Shown piece after piece: positions 5,450-14,079 of a stretch of 14,079 bases of DNA. The notes under the pieces were generated by a model. It made no database searches, had not been told where the DNA came from, and worked only from the letters and a program-made list of their open reading frames with translations. Location: positions 1-14,079 of the forward strand of contig CAMNJK010000015.1 of NCBI GenBank assembly GCA_946541435.1, given 5' to 3'. Position 1 is the first letter of the stretch; each line of letters opens with the position of its first letter. Origin of the DNA: an uncultured Bacillota bacterium (lineage in GTDB: Bacteria; Bacillota; Clostridia; Peptostreptococcales; Anaerovoracaceae). A program made the position numbers and the translations under genes.

Positions 5450-6898
5450 TCACTTCCGTCTGCCGCGCAGGCTGAAGGTCTTCCCTTCGGTGATCTCCAC
5501 GTCCACGGTGCTCCCGATCAGATCCTCGCTGCCGGAAAAATCCACCAGCTTGAATCCGTCGGTCCTGCCGCTCAGGGTTCCGGTTCCCTTGCGGCTGATG
5601 CTGTCCACCAGTACCTTCTCCGTACGGCCGATATACGCCTGATTCTTCCGCAGGCTGATCCCGTTCAGCGCATCCACCAGGCGGTCGAACCGCTGGTGCT
5701 TCACCTCTTCCGGGATCTGATCCTCATATTCTGCAGCGGGGGTGCCATGCCGCTTCGAATAGAGGAAGGTAAATGCCGAATCGTATTCTACTTCCTTTAC
5801 CAGGTCCAGGGTCTGACAGAAGTCTTCTTCCGTTTCCCCCGGGAACCCCACGATGATGTCCGTACTGATGGTGATGTCCGGCACCGCCTCTCTCAGTTTC
5901 TTCACCAGAGCCAGATAGTGTTCGCGGGTATATCTGCGGTTCATGCGGCCCAGGATCTCCGTGCTCCCGCACTGTACCGGCAGGTGGATGTAGTGACACA
6001 GTTTCCCGCAGTCCCGGAAAGCCTGGATCAGCTTGTCTGACAGATCCTTGGGATGGGACGTCATGAACCGGATCCGCTCCAGGTCTTCGATCTCGTTCAG
6101 CGCGTAGATCAGGTCCGCGAAATCCCAGGTCCTGTCGTCCTCCGGGGATACACCCCTGTAGGAATTCACGTTCTGGCCCAGCAGGGTCACTTCCTTCACA
6201 CCATCGCTCACCAGCTGCCGCACCTCCCGCAGGATGTCCTCCGGGTGACGGCTCTTTTCCCTGCCTCTGGTATACGGGACGATACAGTAAGTGCAGAAGT
6301 TGTTGCAGCCGTACATGATGTTGACAAATGCCTTGTGCCGGTAGAGGCGTCTGGCCGGAAGGCCCTCCACGATCTCTTTCCGGTCTTCGTAGATCCTCTC
6401 CACACGGCTTTCCCTGGCGCTGCGGATCTCATGCTTGGCCCGGGTGTAATCCCGGTCTGACAGCGGGATCAGATCTTCATTGCCCGCTGTCTTTCCGGCA
6501 TCCTCCAGAGCAGCTGCCCTGGACTGGTAGAGCTGCAGGAGCATGTCCGGGAACTCATCGATGTTGTGGGTCCCGAAGATCACATCCACCCAGGGATACT
6601 GGCGTCGGATGGCCGACACGATGTGCTCCTGCTGCATCATGCAGCCGCAGACACATGCCGTGAAGCCCGGCTTGATGGCCTTCTGCTTCTTCAGCTGTCC
6701 CAGGGTGCCGAAAAACCGCTTGTCGGCGTTTTCCCGGACGCTGCAGGTGTTGATGATCACAATGTCCGCGTCAGACCTGTCTTCGGCCTCGCTGCAGCCT
6801 TCTGTCTGCAGCAGACCCGCGATGGTCTCGGAATCGTGCTCATTCATCTGACAGCCGAAGGTAATGATATGATATTTTTTCCCTTTCAGTTCCTTCAT
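5450..6898 (-). CDS. miaB: tRNA-2-methylthio-N6-dimethylallyladenosine synthase MiaB
   Basis: Radical-SAM methylthiotransferase that adds the 2-methylthio group to i6A37 of tRNAs reading UNN codons. 482 residues from ATG 6898. The N-terminal UPF0004 domain binds the sacrificial cluster with C16 (FGCQMN), C52 (NTCSVRE) and C86 (CGCMMQ). The radical-SAM cluster is C198, C202, C205 in GCNNFCTYC, followed by IVPYTRGREKSR. GFPGETEEDF lies in the barrel and a TRAM RNA-binding domain fills about the last 65 residues. ATG 6898 has CGGAG 5 bases upstream. A GTG at 6919 overlapping the gpsA end is possible but adds only seven non-conserved residues. It lies 13 bases after gpsA and ends 30 bases before the LacI gene. 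A charged segment (about 125-190) precedes the radical-SAM core. MtaB-type paralogues are less likely given the NTCSVRE and CNNFCTYC motifs. Confidence 0.95.
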   Translation of the reverse strand: MKELKGKKYHIITFGCQMNEHDSETIAGLLQTEGCSEAEDRSDADIVIINTCSVRENADKRFFGTLGQLKKQKAIKPGFTACVCGCMMQQEHIVSAIRRQYPWVDVIFGTHNIDEFPDMLLQLYQSRAAALEDAGKTAGNEDLIPLSDRDYTRAKHEIRSARESRVERIYEDRKEIVEGLPARRLYRHKAFVNIMYGCNNFCTYCIVPYTRGREKSRHPEDILREVRQLVSDGVKEVTLLGQNVNSYRGVSPEDDRTWDFADLIYALNEIEDLERIRFMTSHPKDLSDKLIQAFRDCGKLCHYIHLPVQCGSTEILGRMNRRYTREHYLALVKKLREAVPDITISTDIIVGFPGETEEDFCQTLDLVKEVEYDSAFTFLYSKRHGTPAAEYEDQIPEEVKHQRFDRLVDALNGISLRKNQAYIGRTEKVLVDSISRKGTGTLSGRTDGFKLVDFSGSEDLIGSTVDVEITEGKTFSLRGRRK

Positions 6899-6911
6899 TG
6901 ATGCTCCGGGC

Positions 6912-7907
6912 TTACGCACGCTCGTGCTTCTTCTCTCTGCCCATCAGCTGCTCGATGGCATCCGAAGCGGACAGTTCTCCTCTGGTAACATGGTAGATCA
7001 CATTGGTGATGGGCATCTCCACACCCACTTCCCTGGCCAGTTCATAGGCAGCTTCCGCCGTATACATCCCTTCGACCACCATACCGACTTCTTTGACAGC
7101 GTCTTCCGGATTCATGCCTTCACCGATCAGCAGTCCGCAGCGACGGTTTCTGGAGTGCATGCTGGTGCAGGTCACGATCAGGTCGCCTGTTCCTGTCAGG
7201 CCGGCAAAGGTCTCACGATGCGCGCCCAGCTTCTCCCCAAGCCGCATGATCTCCGCAAGGCCTCTGGTCATCAGGGCAGCCTTGGCGTTGTCGCCGAATC
7301 CCATGCCGTCAGCAATGCCGGCGCCCAGAGCGATGATGTTCTTCAGCGCGCCGCCCAGTTCCACGCCGATCACGTCTTCCGTGGTATATACACGGAACCG
7401 GTCTGTCATGAAGAGGTCCTGAATGGCCTCGGCAGCTTCCTGGTTTCTGGATGCCACAGAGACTGTGGTGGGCATACGGCGGCCCACTTCCTCTGCGTGA
7501 GACGGTCCGGAGAGCACCACATATCTGTTCATGTCAAAGAACTCCTCCGCGATCTGGGACAGCCGCTTATGGGTCCCCCGCTCGATGCCCTTGGCCACGT
7601 TGATGATCAGCATCTCATCTGTAATGAAAGGTCTCGCCGCTTCCGCCGCGCTTCTGAAGTGCTGCGCCGGCGCTGAGAACAGCACCACGTCCGCGTCCTT
7701 CAGAGCTTCTTCATTGCTGTATGTGATGGTAATATTATCTTCCAGAGCGACGCCGGGGAGATAATCTGTATTCTCCCTGCTGGCCTCCATTCTGCGAAGA
7801 TGCTGCTCATCCACATCATAAATGCGGACATTCCAGCCTTTGCCTGCCAGTACAGTTGCCAGCGCAGTTCCCCAGCTTCCTGCGCCGATTACGCCAATCG
7901 TCTTCAT
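6912..7907 (-). CDS. gpsA: NAD(P)-dependent glycerol-3-phosphate dehydrogenase
   Basis: Reduces dihydroxyacetone phosphate to sn-glycerol-3-phosphate, the backbone for phospholipids, in the cytoplasm. 331 residues, the normal length. The Rossmann loop IGAGSWGTALA (7-17) is followed by NVAKG (103-107, with active-site Lys106), SGPSHAEEV (133-141), the catalytic LGGALKN (184-190, Lys189), DGMGFGDNAKAAL (200-212) and GLTGTGDLIVTCTS (236-249). Its ATG shares ATGA with the plsY stop (4-base overlap), and AGGAGG lies upstream inside plsY, so the two are translationally coupled. The product feeds PlsY directly, which explains the pairing. In many spore-forming Clostridia and Bacilli spoIVA follows gpsA; here miaB follows. 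Confidence 0.97.
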   Translation of the reverse strand: MKTIGVIGAGSWGTALATVLAGKGWNVRIYDVDEQHLRRMEASRENTDYLPGVALEDNITITYSNEEALKDADVVLFSAPAQHFRSAAEAARPFITDEMLIINVAKGIERGTHKRLSQIAEEFFDMNRYVVLSGPSHAEEVGRRMPTTVSVASRNQEAAEAIQDLFMTDRFRVYTTEDVIGVELGGALKNIIALGAGIADGMGFGDNAKAALMTRGLAEIMRLGEKLGAHRETFAGLTGTGDLIVTCTSMHSRNRRCGLLIGEGMNPEDAVKEVGMVVEGMYTAEAAYELAREVGVEMPITNVIYHVTRGELSASDAIEQLMGREKKHERA

Positions 7908-8521
7908 ACGTTGTCCTCCTCATTCTTTTGCTTTTTGTCTTTATCCAGAAAACTCAGCTTCGGCTCCTCGCCGTGGATCAGCCGAACGATGTTCGCCCGG
8001 TGCTTGATGATCATTATAACAGAGATCACCGCTGCGGCCGCAACGAACCCCGGTTCCATGAATATACATATAAACGGCAGGCAGATCAGACCTGCGATGG
8101 ATCCTGCCGACATCCGTTTGCTGAGCAGCGTCACTGCTGCGACGATCCCCAGTTCGATCAGCGCCAGCAGCGGATTCAGTGCTATCAGCGCGCCGAAGGA
8201 TGTGGCGATCCCCTTGCCGCCCTTAAACTTATACAGCATCGGCCAGATATGCCCCAGGATGACACACAGGGCGCAGCCATAGGCCCCCAGGGATCCCGCG
8301 GCGAAGCTTCCGATCAGCACTGCCGCCACGCCCTTGAGCACGTCCACGCACAGGGTGATCACCGCAGCCTTCTTCCCCAGGACCCGCAGGGCGTTGGTGG
8401 TTCCCGCGTTGCCGCTGCCCTCCTGTTTGATATCGATGCCGCTGCGCCGCCCGATGATGGTGGACGGCGAGATGTTGCCGATAAAATACGCGATCAGATA
8501 TGCCAGGATCAGCTTAAGCAT
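7904..8521 (-). CDS. plsY: Acyl phosphate:glycerol-3-phosphate acyltransferase PlsY
   Basis: Integral membrane enzyme that moves an acyl group from acyl phosphate to glycerol-3-phosphate, making lysophosphatidic acid. 205 residues with several hydrophobic segments (about 3-20, 52-75, 80-95, 112-134, 140-172). The three cytoplasmic family motifs are all visible: [15 protein letters not shown] (36-50), [20 protein letters not shown] (91-110) and [15 protein letters not shown] (174-188). A hydrophilic Lys/Glu tail (about 187-205) ends the protein. ATG at 8521 overlaps the der stop by 8 bases, and its own stop overlaps gpsA by 4, so it sits in a coupled der-plsY-gpsA block. The acyl phosphate donor would come from PlsX, which is not in this window. 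Confidence 0.96.
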   Translation of the reverse strand: MLKLILAYLIAYFIGNISPSTIIGRRSGIDIKQEGSGNAGTTNALRVLGKKAAVITLCVDVLKGVAAVLIGSFAAGSLGAYGCALCVILGHIWPMLYKFKGGKGIATSFGALIALNPLLALIELGIVAAVTLLSKRMSAGSIAGLICLPFICIFMEPGFVAAAAVISVIMIIKHRANIVRLIHGEEPKLSFLDKDKKQKNEEDNV

Positions 8522-9839
8522 CTTCCTTCTCTCCCTTCTCCCGGAATACGAATTTCAGGGATGTTCCCTCAAATCCGAAGGCCTCCCGGATCTTGTTCTC
8601 CAGATATCTGGAGTAGGAGAAATGCATGAGGGGCCGGGAGTTGATCTTGAACGAGAACAGAGGCGGTTTCACGCCCACCTGGGTCACGTAATAGATCTTC
8701 AGCCGTTTGCCCTTGTCCGCAGGGGGCTGCTTCATCATGGTGGCATCCGTGATGACCGTGTTCAGCTGCCCTGTGGGGACCCGCATGGCGCGGTTCTCCG
8801 CCACCGCCTTCGCCGTCCGGATGACCTGGGCCGCCCGCTGTCCTGTCAGGGCGGAAATGAACACCGCCGGCGCGTAGGACATGAAGGTCAGTTCCCTGGC
8901 GATCTCCTTGCGGAACTCATTCATGGTATTGGTGTCCTTGTCCACCAGATCCCATTTGTTGACGCAGATGATGATGCCCTTGCCCGCCTCATGGGCGATC
9001 CCGGCGATCTTCTTATCCTGTTCGGTGATCCCTTCTGTGGCATCGATCATCAGCACACAGACATCGCAGCGTTCGATGGCCGCCACGGCCCGGAGCACGC
9101 TGAACCGTTCGATGTTCTCGTTCACCTTGCTCTTCCGGCGGATCCCCGCGGTATCGATCAGCAGGTAATCCTCGCCCTCAAAGCGGAAGGGTGTGTCGAT
9201 GGAGTCCCTGGTGGTTCCCGCAATGGGCGAAACGATGACCCGGTTCTCTCCCAGAAGCCGGTTGATCAGAGAGGATTTCCCTACGTTCGGCTTGCCGATC
9301 ATGGCGATCTTGATGGACTCGTCCTCCTCCGTTCCCGCGCCTTCCGGGAAGCTGCCGATGATCTCATCCAGCAGGTCGCCCAGATTCAGCATGTTGGCGG
9401 ATGAAATGGGAATGGGATCCCCCAGGCCCAGCTCATAAAAGTCATAGAAATCCTCCGGCAGCTCCGGCTTGTCCACCTTGTTGACTGCCAGGACCACCCT
9501 GCGTCCGGTCCGGCGCAGCATGGCCGCCACCTCCCTGTCGGAAGAGGTCAGGCCATCTTTGCCGTCCACCATGAACAGGATCACGTCCGCCGTCTCCATG
9601 GCCACTTCTGCCTGTTCCCGCATCTGGGACAGGATGATGTCGTCACTGTCGGGCTCAATGCCGCCGGTATCGATCAGCGCGAAATGGACCCCGGACCATT
9701 CTGCCTCGGCATAGATCCTGTCCCGTGTCACGCCGGGGGTATCCTCCACGATGGAGACCCTGCGTCCCACGATCCGGTTAAAAAATGTCGATTTGCCTAC
9801 GTTCGGCCGTCCCACGACCGCTACCAGTGGTTTACTCAT
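8514..9839 (-). CDS. der: Ribosome-assembly GTPase Der (EngA)
   Basis: Double GTPase needed for maturation of the 50S ribosomal subunit. 441 residues from ATG 9839, typical for the family. GTPase domain 1 has GRPNVGKST (10-18), DTPGVTRD (33-40), DTGG (57-60) and NKVD (120-123). Domain 2 has GKPNVGKSS (182-190), AGTTRDSID (207-215), DTAG (229-232) and NKWD (294-297). A KH-like domain follows (about 350-435). ATG 9839 has AAGGGG 7 bases upstream and overlaps the ftsY stop by 8 bases. A longer reading to 9872 would add 11 non-conserved residues and is rejected. The stop overlaps plsY by 8 bases. Confidence 0.97.
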   Translation of the reverse strand: MSKPLVAVVGRPNVGKSTFFNRIVGRRVSIVEDTPGVTRDRIYAEAEWSGVHFALIDTGGIEPDSDDIILSQMREQAEVAMETADVILFMVDGKDGLTSSDREVAAMLRRTGRRVVLAVNKVDKPELPEDFYDFYELGLGDPIPISSANMLNLGDLLDEIIGSFPEGAGTEEDESIKIAMIGKPNVGKSSLINRLLGENRVIVSPIAGTTRDSIDTPFRFEGEDYLLIDTAGIRRKSKVNENIERFSVLRAVAAIERCDVCVLMIDATEGITEQDKKIAGIAHEAGKGIIICVNKWDLVDKDTNTMNEFRKEIARELTFMSYAPAVFISALTGQRAAQVIRTAKAVAENRAMRVPTGQLNTVITDATMMKQPPADKGKRLKIYYVTQVGVKPPLFSFKINSRPLMHFSYSRYLENKIREAFGFEGTSLKFVFREKGEKEDA

Positions 9840-10728
9840 CAAAAATCCCCTTCGCGAAATCCTCTGCATCAAATTCCTGCAGATCCTCTATGCCTTCACC
9901 CAGTCCGACAAACTTCACCGGCATATCGAATTCATCGGCGATGGTGATCACGATGCCGCCCTTGGCCGTGCCGTCCAGTTTTGTCAGAACGATGCCTGTG
10001 ATGCCCGCTGTCTGTCCGAATTCCTCCACCTGGGACACCGCGTTCTTGCCGGTGGTGGCATCCAGCACCAGCAGATTTTCACGGGCCGCCTCGGGGAATT
10101 CCCTGCCGATGACCCGGTTCATCTTGGCCAGCTCATCCATCAGATTCTTCTTGTTCTGCAGCCGGCCCGCGGTATCGCAGATCAGAACGTCGATGCCTTT
10201 GGCCTTGGCGGACTGGATGGCATCATAGATGACCGCCGAGGGATCCGCGCCCTCACCGTGGCGGATCACATTGACGCCGACCCGTTCTCCCCAGACGGCC
10301 AGCTGTTCCCCGGCTGCCGCCCGGAAGGTATCCGCGGCCGCCAGCATGACGGTCTTTCCTTCCTTTTTCAGGCGCCAGGCCAGCTTGCCGATGGTGGTGG
10401 TCTTGCCGCCGCCGTTGATGCCGATCATCAGGATGATCAGCGGATAGGTATCACAGAGCTTCTGGCCTTCTCCCTTGTCCATCAGGTCAGCGATGATCTT
10501 CCCCAGACGGATCTTGATGACCGCCGGTTTGGTCATGTTGTTGTTCTGCACTTCGGTGCGCAGGGTCTCCACGATCTTCTCCGTGGTCTCCATGCCGATG
10601 TCCGAAGTGATCAGGATCTCCTCCAGTTCCTCGAAGAAATCTTCATCGATGGTGGGCCGCATCATCAGCGCATCGGATACCCGCTGCGACAGTTTCCCAA
10701 AAAAACCTTTTTTCTTATCTGCTAACAT
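9832..10728 (-). CDS. ftsY: Signal recognition particle receptor FtsY
   Basis: SRP receptor GTPase that brings Ffh-bound ribosomes to the membrane translocon. 298 residues: an NG domain without the long acidic A domain found in E. coli, as is usual in Gram-positives. N-domain helices lie at about 8-90. The G domain has [10 protein letters not shown] (103-112), [11 protein letters not shown] (133-143), [12 protein letters not shown] (185-196), [10 protein letters not shown] (249-258) and the closing [13 protein letters not shown] (275-287). The lysine-rich start ([10 protein letters not shown]) is consistent with membrane contact. ATG 10728 lies 3 bases after the smc stop, with GGAGGAGA upstream. 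The smc-ftsY pair is common in Firmicutes. In many Firmicutes ylxM and ffh follow, but here der follows directly. Confidence 0.97.
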   Translation of the reverse strand: MLADKKKGFFGKLSQRVSDALMMRPTIDEDFFEELEEILITSDIGMETTEKIVETLRTEVQNNNMTKPAVIKIRLGKIIADLMDKGEGQKLCDTYPLIILMIGINGGGKTTTIGKLAWRLKKEGKTVMLAAADTFRAAAGEQLAVWGERVGVNVIRHGEGADPSAVIYDAIQSAKAKGIDVLICDTAGRLQNKKNLMDELAKMNRVIGREFPEAARENLLVLDATTGKNAVSQVEEFGQTAGITGIVLTKLDGTAKGGIVITIADEFDMPVKFVGLGEGIEDLQEFDAEDFAKGIFDE

Positions 10729-10731
10729 CAG

Positions 10732-13700
10732 TTAATTCTCCTCTGCAAAAGTTGTATCGCCCAGGTCCAGTGAAAGCACCTTGGACACGCCCTTCTCCGG
10801 CATGGTGACGCCGTAGAGCACATCCGCCTGCTCCATGGTGGCTTTCTGATGGGTGACCAGCGCGAACTGGATCCCCTCGAATCTGCGCAAAGACTGGATG
10901 AACCTGTCTATGTTGGCGTCATCCAGCGCCGCTTCCACCTCGTCCAGGATGCAGAACGGGGTGGGCTTGACCTTCAGGACCGCGAACATCAGGGCAAGGG
11001 CGGTCAGGGTCTTCTCTCCGCCGGACAGCAGATTGATGTTCTGCAGTTTCTTGCCCGGGGGCTGCGCCACGATGTCGATATCGGAGGTCAGCGGATCATT
11101 CTCATCGGAGAGTCTGAGCTCCGCGTGCCCGCCGCCGAACAGCTCCGTGAACATCTGCTCAAAATTGATCACGATCTGATCGAAGCTGTCCTTGAAACGC
11201 TCCCGGATGGTCCGGTCCATTTCCCGGATGATCCCGTTCAGACTGTCCATGGCGCTCTGGATATCCGCCTGCTGGGCAGTCAGGAACTCGTACCGCTCCT
11301 TCACCGTTTCATATTCTTCAATGGCGCCCACATTGACCTCGCCCATTTCCTTCATGCGCGCCTTGATCTGCCGGTTTTCCTTCATGGCGGAGGACATGAC
11401 GAATTTTTCCGCCCGGAATTCCATGGCCTGGATATAGGAGACCTCGAAATCCTCCCACAGCTTGTCCTTATAGGTCTCCAGCTGTGTCTCATTCTTGGCC
11501 CTGCGGATATCCAGCTCATACTTCTTATCCTGCAGCTGCTCCATCCGCGCGGCCATCTGGTCCCGCTGCGCCGAAGCCTCGTTCAGCCTGCTGCTGATCT
11601 GCTGCTTCTCTTCCGAAACCTCGGTAAGATACTCCTCGATGAGGCGTTTGGCTTCTTCCTTCTCCCGGATCAGCTCCTCCATGGACGCGTGTCCGGAAGT
11701 CAGCTCCTCCTTTTCCCGGAGGAAGCTTTCCCGCTGCTCCCGGCGCAGACGGATATCCTGATCGATCTGCATCAGTGTCTCAGCCGCGGTCTTCAGGATA
11801 TAATCCGCGTGGGAAGCCCGTTCCTCACAGGCTGTCACCGCGATCCTGGCCTTGGTGATCTCCTCGCTGATCCGGTCGAAGTCCGCCTGTTTGGCCTCCC
11901 GGGCCTGCTGATGCTGTTCGCTCAGCGCCGCCTGGGCCGCCTGTTTTTCCTTGTTCTGCCGGATGCTGTCCTGCAGCTGCCGGATCACCTCCCTGGAATG
12001 TCCGGTCTCCTCCCGGATGCTCTCCAGTTCTCTCTGAATCTTTTCCTCACTGGACCTGAAGTCGCTGAGGGCAGTTTCCAGCATGCGGATCTCATTTTCC
12101 TGCATGAGGAGCGCGCGCTCTCCGGCGCGGATCTTTCCTTCCAGATCGGAGGATTCCCTGCCGAAGGCATCGATCTCCTCCGTCATATTCTGGAGCCGTT
12201 TCGTTTTATCGTCACGGTCAGAGGTCATCCGGGTGATCTTCTCCTGCAGGGAACGGATCTCTGCCTTCCGCTCCAGAATATCCGCGGTCTTGTTCCGGTA
12301 TCTGCCGCCGGTGATGGCGCCGGCGGGATTGATGATCTCGCCGTCCAGTGTCACGATGCGGCTGCCGCGGGCCTTTTTTGAAATGCGGATGGCGTTGTCG
12401 ATGTGATCCGCCACCACGACTCTGCCCAGCAGGTATTCGATGATCTCATCGTATTCCGGATCGCATTCGACGCATTCCGGTCCGAATCCGATGAATCCCG
12501 TCTCCGAAGCCAGGGCCTCATCTCTTCTGCCGGAAGATCTGATGGAGGACAGGGGCAGGAAGGTCATCCGTCCCGCGCGGTCGCGCTTGAGGGCGCGGAT
12601 CGCCTCCCGGGCGCTGCTGTCATCATCGCAGACGATGTTCTGCAGGGACGCGCCCAGCGCCGTTTCAATGGCTGTCTCATATCCCTTGGGGACCGTGATC
12701 AGGTCCGCCACAACGCCCCGGATCCCCCGGAGATCCGATTTCATCACATACCGGACCGCCGCATTATATCCTTCGTAGTTGTGCTCCATCTCCTCGATGG
12801 TCCTGCGGCGGGCAGCCATCTGTCCCAGATTGAGACGGATCTCCTCCAGTTCCTTTGTCAGCTGCCGGCGGTCCTTCTGGGTCTCTTCCAGCTTTTTTGT
12901 CAGCTCCTGCTGACGCCGGCGGGAAGCCTCGAGCTCAGCGGCCGCCTCTTCTTTTTTTCTGGAAGCCTCTTCCAGCTCCTCCTGCTGTCTGCGGCTGCCG
13001 TCGCTGCCGGTCTCCTGTTCCTCCTGCAGGGCGCCCCGGCGTCTCTCCAGGGTCTCCTGGAGCATTTCCATGCTGCCGATCTCCGACTCAGCCCGGGTGA
13101 TCTCGCCGGACAGGCGGAACATCTCGTTCTTTGACTCATCTTCCGCCGCGGAGAGAGCTGCCATTTCGGCGGCCATATCACTGTAATCCGCAACCTTGGC
13201 CTCCAAAGCCCTGCGGGATTCTTCCGCCTCCGCGTCCACTGCGGCCTTGCTCTCCGCCACGGTCTCCCGATTCCGCTCTTCCCGCTGCCGTCGTTCCTCC
13301 AGCTGCAGCAGCTCTTCCGTGATCCGCTCCTGGTTCTGTCCGATGGAGGTCAGGCGTTCTCCGTCCACCTCGCTCTTGTTGACGATCCGGTTCAGTTCTT
13401 CGATGGCCGCCATCAGCTTCTGCCGGGTCTCCTCTTCGATCTGCTCCAGGTTCTGCCGCTTCTCAGTCAGCTCGCCGGTCTCCTGTTCCGCGCCGGCCCG
13501 CTCTTCCCTGAGCTTTGTCAGGGAAAGCTCCAGCTCCGCCAGATCGTCCTTGGCGTATTCGTTCTTCAGTTCCAGATTCTCAATGTTCTTGAGAATGATA
13601 TTGATCTCCAGCTCCTTGTAGCGCTGGCGCAGCTGCAGGTACTCCTTTGCCTTGATGCTGTCTTCCCTGAGTCCGTCGATCCGGCCCTCGATCTCACCGA

Positions 13701-14079
13701 TGATGTCCTTCACACGGTCCATATTGACGGTGGTGGAGGCCAGCTTCCGCTCCGCCTGGGCCTTCCGGGTGCGGTAGGCGACGATCCCGGCAGCTTCTTC
13801 AAAGATCTCCCGCCGGTCTTCGGTCTTGTTGCTGATGATATCGGCGATCTTTCCCTGTCCGATCAGGGAATATCCGTCCACGCCGATGCCGGTATCCATG
13901 ATCAGATCACGGACGTCCTTCAGCCTGCACTGGTTCCCGTTGATATGGTATTCACTCTCCCCGGACCGGAACATCCGCCGGGTGATGGCCACTTCTCTGT
14001 AATCGATGGGAAGACTGCCGTCCTCATTGCCGATCACCAGGGTGACTTCCGCCATGCCCCGGGATTTCCTGCTGGAGGT
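10732..14079 (-). CDS. smc: Chromosome segregation ATPase SMC (N-terminus cut by window edge)
   Basis: ATPase of the SMC-ScpAB condensin complex that organises and segregates the nucleoid. 1115 residues are visible. The frame is open to position 14079, so the roughly 70-80 N-terminal residues with the Walker A loop are missing; the ATG at 14055 is internal (SRGMAEV). Near the start is the Q-loop region (GYSLIGQGKIADIISNK). Two very long Glu/Arg/Gln-rich coiled coils flank a hinge (roughly residues 430-600, with GVVADLI, ALGASLQNIV and GAITGGRYR). The C-terminal head has the signature LLSGGEKTLTALAL and Walker B CILDEVEAALDDAN within the last 100 residues, then LVTHQKATMEQAD. Its stop is 3 bases before ftsY. 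Nothing suggests a broken gene. Confidence 0.97.
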   Translation of the reverse strand, partial: TSSRKSRGMAEVTLVIGNEDGSLPIDYREVAITRRMFRSGESEYHINGNQCRLKDVRDLIMDTGIGVDGYSLIGQGKIADIISNKTEDRREIFEEAAGIVAYRTRKAQAERKLASTTVNMDRVKDIIGEIEGRIDGLREDSIKAKEYLQLRQRYKELEINIILKNIENLELKNEYAKDDLAELELSLTKLREERAGAEQETGELTEKRQNLEQIEEETRQKLMAAIEELNRIVNKSEVDGERLTSIGQNQERITEELLQLEERRQREERNRETVAESKAAVDAEAEESRRALEAKVADYSDMAAEMAALSAAEDESKNEMFRLSGEITRAESEIGSMEMLQETLERRRGALQEEQETGSDGSRRQQEELEEASRKKEEAAAELEASRRRQQELTKKLEETQKDRRQLTKELEEIRLNLGQMAARRRTIEEMEHNYEGYNAAVRYVMKSDLRGIRGVVADLITVPKGYETAIETALGASLQNIVCDDDSSAREAIRALKRDRAGRMTFLPLSSIRSSGRRDEALASETGFIGFGPECVECDPEYDEIIEYLLGRVVVADHIDNAIRISKKARGSRIVTLDGEIINPAGAITGGRYRNKTADILERKAEIRSLQEKITRMTSDRDDKTKRLQNMTEEIDAFGRESSDLEGKIRAGERALLMQENEIRMLETALSDFRSSEEKIQRELESIREETGHSREVIRQLQDSIRQNKEKQAAQAALSEQHQQAREAKQADFDRISEEITKARIAVTACEERASHADYILKTAAETLMQIDQDIRLRREQRESFLREKEELTSGHASMEELIREKEEAKRLIEEYLTEVSEEKQQISSRLNEASAQRDQMAARMEQLQDKKYELDIRRAKNETQLETYKDKLWEDFEVSYIQAMEFRAEKFVMSSAMKENRQIKARMKEMGEVNVGAIEEYETVKERYEFLTAQQADIQSAMDSLNGIIREMDRTIRERFKDSFDQIVINFEQMFTELFGGGHAELRLSDENDPLTSDIDIVAQPPGKKLQNINLLSGGEKTLTALALMFAVLKVKPTPFCILDEVEAALDDANIDRFIQSLRRFEGIQFALVTHQKATMEQADVLYGVTMPEKGVSKVLSLDLGDTTFAEEN

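Noticed and set aside
6899..6919. GTG start for miaB overlapping gpsA
   Set aside because: Adds seven non-conserved residues; ATG 6898 has CGGAG at good spacing and gives the usual MiaB N-terminus.
9840..9872. Longer N-terminus for Der starting inside ftsY
   Set aside because: The extra 11 residues precede the conserved [17 protein letters not shown] start, and AAGGGG sits just before the internal ATG.
10849..12381. Very long plus-strand open frame (510 codons) opposite smc
   Set aside because: Leu/Asp/His-rich mirror of coiled-coil Glu/Gln codons; no recognisable domain, and the opposite strand is clearly SMC.
1..14079. CRISPR arrays, tRNA or rRNA genes, insertion sequences, phage genes
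   Set aside because: No regularly spaced repeats, cloverleaf-like stretches, transposase or phage motifs seen on either strand; the window is nearly filled by conserved chromosomal genes.

Overview
The window reads like a chromosomal segment of a fairly GC-rich Firmicute, most likely an anaerobic member of the Clostridia. Every gene I can support lies on the minus strand, so transcription runs from the right edge (14079) to the left edge (1). The Clostridia assignment rests on the gene order smc-ftsY-der-plsY-gpsA, the style of the Shine-Dalgarno sites and the protein sequences. I cannot name the genus from sequence alone.

Right and centre (14079 to about 3108): a tightly packed housekeeping run smc (5' end cut off) > ftsY > der > plsY > gpsA > miaB. 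Genes overlap by 4-8 bases or are separated by a few bases, which suggests one transcript. It covers chromosome condensation, membrane protein targeting, ribosome assembly, the first steps of phospholipid synthesis and tRNA modification. The same run continues without an obvious break into a LacI-family regulator and a PreA-like, dihydroorotate-dehydrogenase-fold flavoprotein with a C-terminal ferredoxin domain. A Rho-independent terminator (9-bp stem, GAAA loop, T run) at 3108-3134 closes this run.

Left (about 3077 to 1): a separate catabolic transcription unit. It has a near-consensus promoter (TTGAAA, 16 bp, TATAAT), then a 14-base near-palindrome matching the CcpA/LacI-type cre consensus, then an M20-family amidohydrolase of the N-carbamoyl-amino-acid hydrolase/ureidopropionase type, then preT and the start of preA (cut by the left edge). 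PreT and PreA form the NAD-dependent dihydropyrimidine dehydrogenase, and the hydrolase fits the last step of the reductive pyrimidine pathway (uracil > dihydrouracil > N-carbamoyl-beta-alanine > beta-alanine + CO2 + NH3). The missing middle enzyme, a dihydropyrimidinase, is predicted to lie beyond the left edge.

The most interesting item is the PreA-like protein at 3258-4367. It keeps the fold, FMN-phosphate loop and one canonical 4Fe-4S motif, but by alignment by eye it has lost three active-site residues of the family: the Lys is Glu, the substrate Asn is Ser and the catalytic Cys is Asn. It sits next to its own LacI-type regulator and just upstream of a bona fide pyrimidine-reducing operon, so it may be an enzyme with a different ring substrate. 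A second clear signal is a codon-use switch: all 14 arginines of the hydrolase are AGA, whereas the LacI gene is CGG/CGC-rich where I sampled it.
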